Shown: positions 7,113 through 9,781 of the stretch, in pieces
Position numbering within the stretch: position 1 is the stretch's first letter
Layout of the letters: each line of letters starts with the position of its first letter
Assembly (NCBI GenBank): GCA_026785985.1
Contig: JAJAYX010000401.1
Span: forward strand, 1-9,781
DNA: 9,781 bases
Reading direction: 5' to 3'
Source of the DNA: Rudanella sp.
GTDB lineage: Bacteria; Bacteroidota; Bacteroidia; Cytophagales; Spirosomataceae
The notes under the pieces: model-generated
The model's input: only the letters and a program-made list of their open reading frames with translations
What the model was told of the DNA's origin: nothing
Database searches by the model: none
Made by a program: the position numbers and the translations under genes

Positions 7113-7724
7113 TTATTCCCCCGCGACTAGCTTGTTCCCCAGAATCAGCGAGATGGCCATCCCCGCCACGATGCCTGACACAATCAACGTCCAGGTGCGT
7201 TTGCTGATTCCCAGCCGGTCGATGGCTACCCCCGAAATGGTCAGCACTAAACCCACAATCAGTAATTGCCCCAATTCAAGGCCAATATTGAAGGCCAGCA
7301 GCGGCTGCGCAATGTTGGACTCCCGCCCCAGCAAACTCCGCAGATAGTTGGAAAACCCCAACCCGTGAATCAGGCCGAATACAGCCGCCAACCCATACCG
7401 TGACCATGACCTCTGGGTTGGTTTTCCAATCGCAAACCGGCTGGGGGTTTCGTCGTGGAAAAAGTTAACGACCGCCGTAATCAGAATCGTAATCGGAATA
7501 AGCAACTCGACAATGTCGGTGCGGTATTCCAGAATGTTTAGGGTAGCAAGGGCCAGCGTGATAGAATGACCTATGGTGAAGGCAGTTACCAAAATCAGCA
7601 CCTGCCGCCATTGTCGAAGGGTATAAACGGCGCATAGGGCAATCACAAACAGAATATGGTCGTAACCCCCGGGGTCGGTAATGTGGTCGAACCCCAGACC
7701 GAGATAAATCAAAAAATCTGACAT
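7113..7724 (-). CDS. HupE/UreJ-family membrane protein (putative metal transporter)
   Basis: This 203-aa inner-membrane protein has about six hydrophobic segments (near 23-37, 41-62, 71-90, 110-128, 138-168 and 178-197). Family motifs are present: His14 and the Asp22-His23 pair in GYDHILF, AFTIGHSITL with His53, FGLIHGLGF with His120, and FNIGLELGQ (145-153). HupE/UreJ proteins are linked to nickel or cobalt movement for hydrogenase and urease; members outside such operons, as here, have no defined substrate. No hydrogenase or urease gene is in the window. The ATG at 7724 starts 17 bp after the nuoD stop on the same strand, so cotranscription with nuoD is likely; no separate promoter is seen in the gap. 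The length is normal for the family. Confidence 0.87.
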   Translation of the reverse strand: MSDFLIYLGLGFDHITDPGGYDHILFVIALCAVYTLRQWRQVLILVTAFTIGHSITLALATLNILEYRTDIVELLIPITILITAVVNFFHDETPSRFAIGKPTQRSWSRYGLAAVFGLIHGLGFSNYLRSLLGRESNIAQPLLAFNIGLELGQLLIVGLVLTISGVAIDRLGISKRTWTLIVSGIVAGMAISLILGNKLVAGE

Positions 7725-7732
7725 AAATTCAC

Positions 7733-7746
7733 TGTTATCTGTTATC
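7733..7746. repeat. Tandem 7-bp repeat TGTTATC at the nuoD/hupE junction
   Basis: TGTTATC is repeated head to tail (7733-7739 and 7740-7746), covering the nuoD stop codon and most of the 17-bp spacer to the HupE-like start. It reads GATAACA twice on the coding strand. It is probably a small slippage duplication that lengthens the spacer; losing one copy would not change the nuoD stop. No function is claimed. Confidence 0.5.
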
Positions 7747-8998
7747 GGTCAACTTCTCCCATAACAATATCAATGGAACCCAGAATAGCAACAAGATCGG
7801 CGATCATAGCTCCCCGACTAATCGACTGAATGACAGACAGGTTATGAAATGAACAAGCCCGACATTTGCACCGAACGGGTATGTCCGATTTACCATCGGC
7901 GCGGAAAAAGAAGCCTAATTCGCCTTTTGCGCTTTCGCCCCGGACATAAATATCCATTGCTTTGGGCCGGATCTTCTTGGGCAGCATCGCGTGCGGGTCA
8001 AAATCGCGGGTTCGCCTGTGGATGCCAGTCAGTTGATCCAAACACTGACTGATTATCTTAAGTGACTCGCGGCACTCCCGAATTCGGACGTGGTTCCGGT
8101 CCCAACTGTCGCCCACTGTTCCTACCTGCCCTGTGCCGATGGGAATATCAAAATCCAGTTCGGGATAGACCGAGTAGGCATCGACCCGACGCAAATCGTA
8201 CCGCAAACCCGACCCACGCAAAACCGGCCCGGTGCAACCGTAATTAATGGCCACATCTAAGGGCAACACACCCACGTTGGCAGTGCGTTTCACGAAAATC
8301 TGGTTCTCCGAAACCAACTGCTCCAACTCCGTAAGTTTGGGGTCAAGATAGGTGACCAACTCGCGGCAGCGTTCCTCAAAACCTACCGGCAGGTCATAAA
8401 ACAGGCCCCCAATCCAGATGTAATTATAGAGCATTCTGGCCCCGCTAACCCATTCGAGCATCCGCTGAATGTGTTCGCGGTCGCGCATATAATACAGGAA
8501 CGGCGTGTAGGCTCCGATATCGATGGCGTAGGTACCAATGGCTACAAAATGCGACGTTATCCGGTTCAACTCGGCCACTAAAACCCGGATGTACTCGATT
8601 CTCTTGGGTATATCGTGCTGAATACCAAGCATTTTCTCCACGCCCATCACAAACACGTGTTCGGCGTTCATGGCGGCCAAATAATCGAGTCGATCTACAA
8701 ATGGAATCGTCTGATTGAACGGCAACGACTGCGCGTGTTTCTCGAAACAACGGTGTAGGTAGCCCATGTGCGGCACCACATCCACAATAATTTCCCCGTC
8801 GGTAATGACTTCTAAGCGCAATACACCATGGGTGGATGGGTGTTGCGGCCCCATGTTCAGGATCATCTGCCCTTCGCCGAGGTCTTCGGGCGCGTAACGA
8901 TTGGTCTCCGAAGTCAGCAGCAACTGACCGGAGGTCATCGGCTCCGTGCTAAGTAGACCCGCTCCGGGGGTATAGTCGATTGTTTGTGTCGTTGTCAT
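7742..8998 (-). CDS. nuoD: NADH-quinone oxidoreductase subunit D (complex I 49-kDa subunit)
   Basis: This 418-aa subunit belongs to the peripheral arm of complex I and forms much of the quinone pocket. Landmarks: MGPQHPSTHGVLR (49-61), GYLHRCFEK, DRLDYLAAMN (102-111), and the C-terminal AILGSIDIVMGEVDR. His57 and Tyr106 are 49 residues apart, the same spacing as quinone-binding His38 and Tyr87 of Thermus Nqo4 (memory), so the site looks intact. It lacks the NiFe-hydrogenase DPCxxC end, so it is a NuoD and not a hydrogenase. An unusual CxCxxC (Cys377, 379, 382) precedes SFHNLS, where a Pro-Ser-Phe is more usual. The start at 8998 is chosen over 9025 because a TAnnTTTG element lies between them. 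No other nuo gene is adjacent: the upstream gene is divergent and the downstream one is hupE-like. Confidence 0.95.
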   Translation of the reverse strand: MTTTQTIDYTPGAGLLSTEPMTSGQLLLTSETNRYAPEDLGEGQMILNMGPQHPSTHGVLRLEVITDGEIIVDVVPHMGYLHRCFEKHAQSLPFNQTIPFVDRLDYLAAMNAEHVFVMGVEKMLGIQHDIPKRIEYIRVLVAELNRITSHFVAIGTYAIDIGAYTPFLYYMRDREHIQRMLEWVSGARMLYNYIWIGGLFYDLPVGFEERCRELVTYLDPKLTELEQLVSENQIFVKRTANVGVLPLDVAINYGCTGPVLRGSGLRYDLRRVDAYSVYPELDFDIPIGTGQVGTVGDSWDRNHVRIRECRESLKIISQCLDQLTGIHRRTRDFDPHAMLPKKIRPKAMDIYVRGESAKGELGFFFRADGKSDIPVRCKCRACSFHNLSVIQSISRGAMIADLVAILGSIDIVMGEVDR

Positions 8999-9006
8999 GG
9001 ATAGGG

Positions 9007-9041
9007 CAAAGGTACAGGGGCGCAATGAATAGTGTTTACAA
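9007..9041 (-). promoter_or_regulatory. Promoter for nuoD, nearly leaderless
   Basis: On the minus strand TACCTTTG (9014-9007) is an exact TAnnTTTG -7 element, with a TTG (9041-9039) 24 bp upstream as a possible -33. Only 8 nt separate the -7 element from the nuoD ATG at 8998, so transcription would begin at or a few bases before the start codon. This rules against the upstream in-frame ATG at 9025. Confidence 0.55.
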
Positions 9042-9080
9042 GTGTGGCCCTGTTTTAACGTTTATATAGCGGTGCGTCCG

Positions 9081-9088
9081 TAGTTTTG
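9081..9088 (+). promoter_or_regulatory. -7 promoter element for the outer-membrane receptor gene
   Basis: TAGTTTTG matches TAnnTTTG exactly and ends 25 bp before the ATG at 9114. No clear TTG -33 element is at the right distance; the A/T-rich stretch 9052-9068 lies there instead. It forms a divergent pair with the nuoD promoter, the two -7 elements being 66 bp apart. Confidence 0.5.
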
Positions 9089-9113
9089 TGACCTCCCCTG
9101 CTTGCTTAATTGT

Positions 9114-9781
9114 ATGAGAAAAATCTTGCTTTTGTCCCTGGTCTGCTTGCTACCCGCGCTTGTTTCTGCCCAGGCAGTCAAGGTAACTGTTTCGGGGGTA
9201 GTTAGAGAAACCGCCAAAAAAACGGTTCTTCCGTTTGTGAATGTTACGTTGTTGATGCCGCAGGACAGCAGTTTTGTTACCGGGGCCATTACCAACGAAG
9301 AAGGTCTTTTTACGCTTCCCGGTGTGCAACGCGGCAACTACCTACTCAAGGTTAGTTACGTTGGTTATCAGATTGTTGTGCAACCTATGCTGGTGGGTCA
9401 GTTGAGTCCGTTCATCAACATTGGCACGATTGAACTCACCGAACAAACCGCTCAACTCGGCGAAATAACCGTGACGGCCCGACAGGAGGTCATTGCCAGC
9501 ACGTTGGATAAAAAGACGTTTACGCTGGGCGACAACATCAGTCAGGCGGGCGGGTCGGCATTGGAAGCCATGAAAAACCTGCCCGGCGTAACGGTGGATA
9601 ACGACGGAAAAGTGCTGTTGCGGGGTAATGACCGCGTGATGGTGCTGATCGACGGGCGGCAAACGGCCCTGACGGGTTTCGGCAACCAAACCGGCTTGGG
9701 GAATATTCCGGCTTCGGCCATCGACAAGATCGAAATCATCAATAATCCGTCGGCCAAATACGATGCCAATGGCAACGCGGG
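9114..9781 (+). CDS. Outer-membrane beta-barrel / TonB-dependent-receptor-like protein (5' part)
   Basis: The reading frame is open from ATG 9114 to the window end, giving 222 residues of a protein probably about 800 aa long. Residues 1-19 are a signal peptide ending VSA before Gln20. About 24-108 is a carboxypeptidase-regulatory-like beta-sandwich (VSGVVRE, GAITNEEGLFTLPGV, YLLKVSYVGYQ). From about 115 a plug domain begins: LGEITVTA, ALEAMKNLPGVTVDNDGKV, LLRGNDRVMVLIDGRQ, IDKIEIINNPSAKYDA. This order is typical of the Bacteroidetes outer-membrane beta-barrel family related to TonB receptors (OMP_b-brl_3 type) and not of SusC, whose plug carries different signature motifs. The substrate cannot be told from this part. 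The gene is divergent from nuoD and has its own TAnnTTTG element. Confidence 0.88.
   Translation, partial: MRKILLLSLVCLLPALVSAQAVKVTVSGVVRETAKKTVLPFVNVTLLMPQDSSFVTGAITNEEGLFTLPGVQRGNYLLKVSYVGYQIVVQPMLVGQLSPFINIGTIELTEQTAQLGEITVTARQEVIASTLDKKTFTLGDNISQAGGSALEAMKNLPGVTVDNDGKVLLRGNDRVMVLIDGRQTALTGFGNQTGLGNIPASAIDKIEIINNPSAKYDANGNA

Noticed and set aside
7742..8998. NuoD as a hydrogenase large subunit, given the HupE-like neighbour
   Set aside because: The C-terminal DPCxxC and the N-terminal CxxC nickel ligands are absent, and the quinone-site His and Tyr match complex I.
9062..9775. Three minus-strand open frames across the right end
   Set aside because: They lie antisense to a plus-strand frame with signal peptide, beta-sandwich and plug motifs, and their products look like shadow translations.

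Overview
The window looks like a chromosomal segment of a Bacteroidetes bacterium of the order Cytophagales, most like Spirosoma or a close relative. The evidence is perfect TAnnTTTG promoter elements in front of three genes, no Shine-Dalgarno sequences at the chosen starts, a receiver-less LytTR regulator of the type abundant in Spirosoma, and an outer-membrane receptor with a carboxypeptidase-regulatory N-terminus. The genus is inferred from protein style, not from a marker gene.

Layout from left to right. Positions 1-79 hold a 15-T run and an inverted repeat. Next come an orphan LytTR DNA-binding protein (minus strand) and, divergent from it across a 220-bp regulatory gap with repeats, cysM (plus strand, O-acetylserine sulfhydrylase B). 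A cyanophycinase-family S51 lipoprotein follows cysM on the same strand. A very large minus-strand gene converges on it; it encodes a membrane-anchored NagZ-type GH3 N-acetylglucosaminidase fused to a class-C beta-lactamase-fold serine hydrolase. After a 177-bp gap there is a broken remnant of a DUF2490-like outer-membrane barrel gene (plus strand), then an exported single-domain rhodanese (plus strand). The rhodanese abuts, stop to stop, a minus-strand pair of nuoD (complex I 49-kDa subunit) followed 17 bp later by a HupE/UreJ-family membrane protein. At the right edge, divergent from nuoD, is the first part of an outer-membrane-barrel, TonB-receptor-like protein that runs out of the window.

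Most of the products act in the envelope or at the surface: lipoprotein peptidase, peptidoglycan-fragment enzyme, barrel remnant, exported rhodanese, HupE-like transporter and outer-membrane receptor. The genes do not form one pathway. The most informative items are the GH3-hydrolase fusion, which resembles Bacillus subtilis NagZ and AmiE joined in one chain; the isolated nuoD-hupE pair; and the decayed barrel gene. I see no phage, IS element, CRISPR array, rRNA or tRNA, and I do not see a clearly new defence or mobile system.
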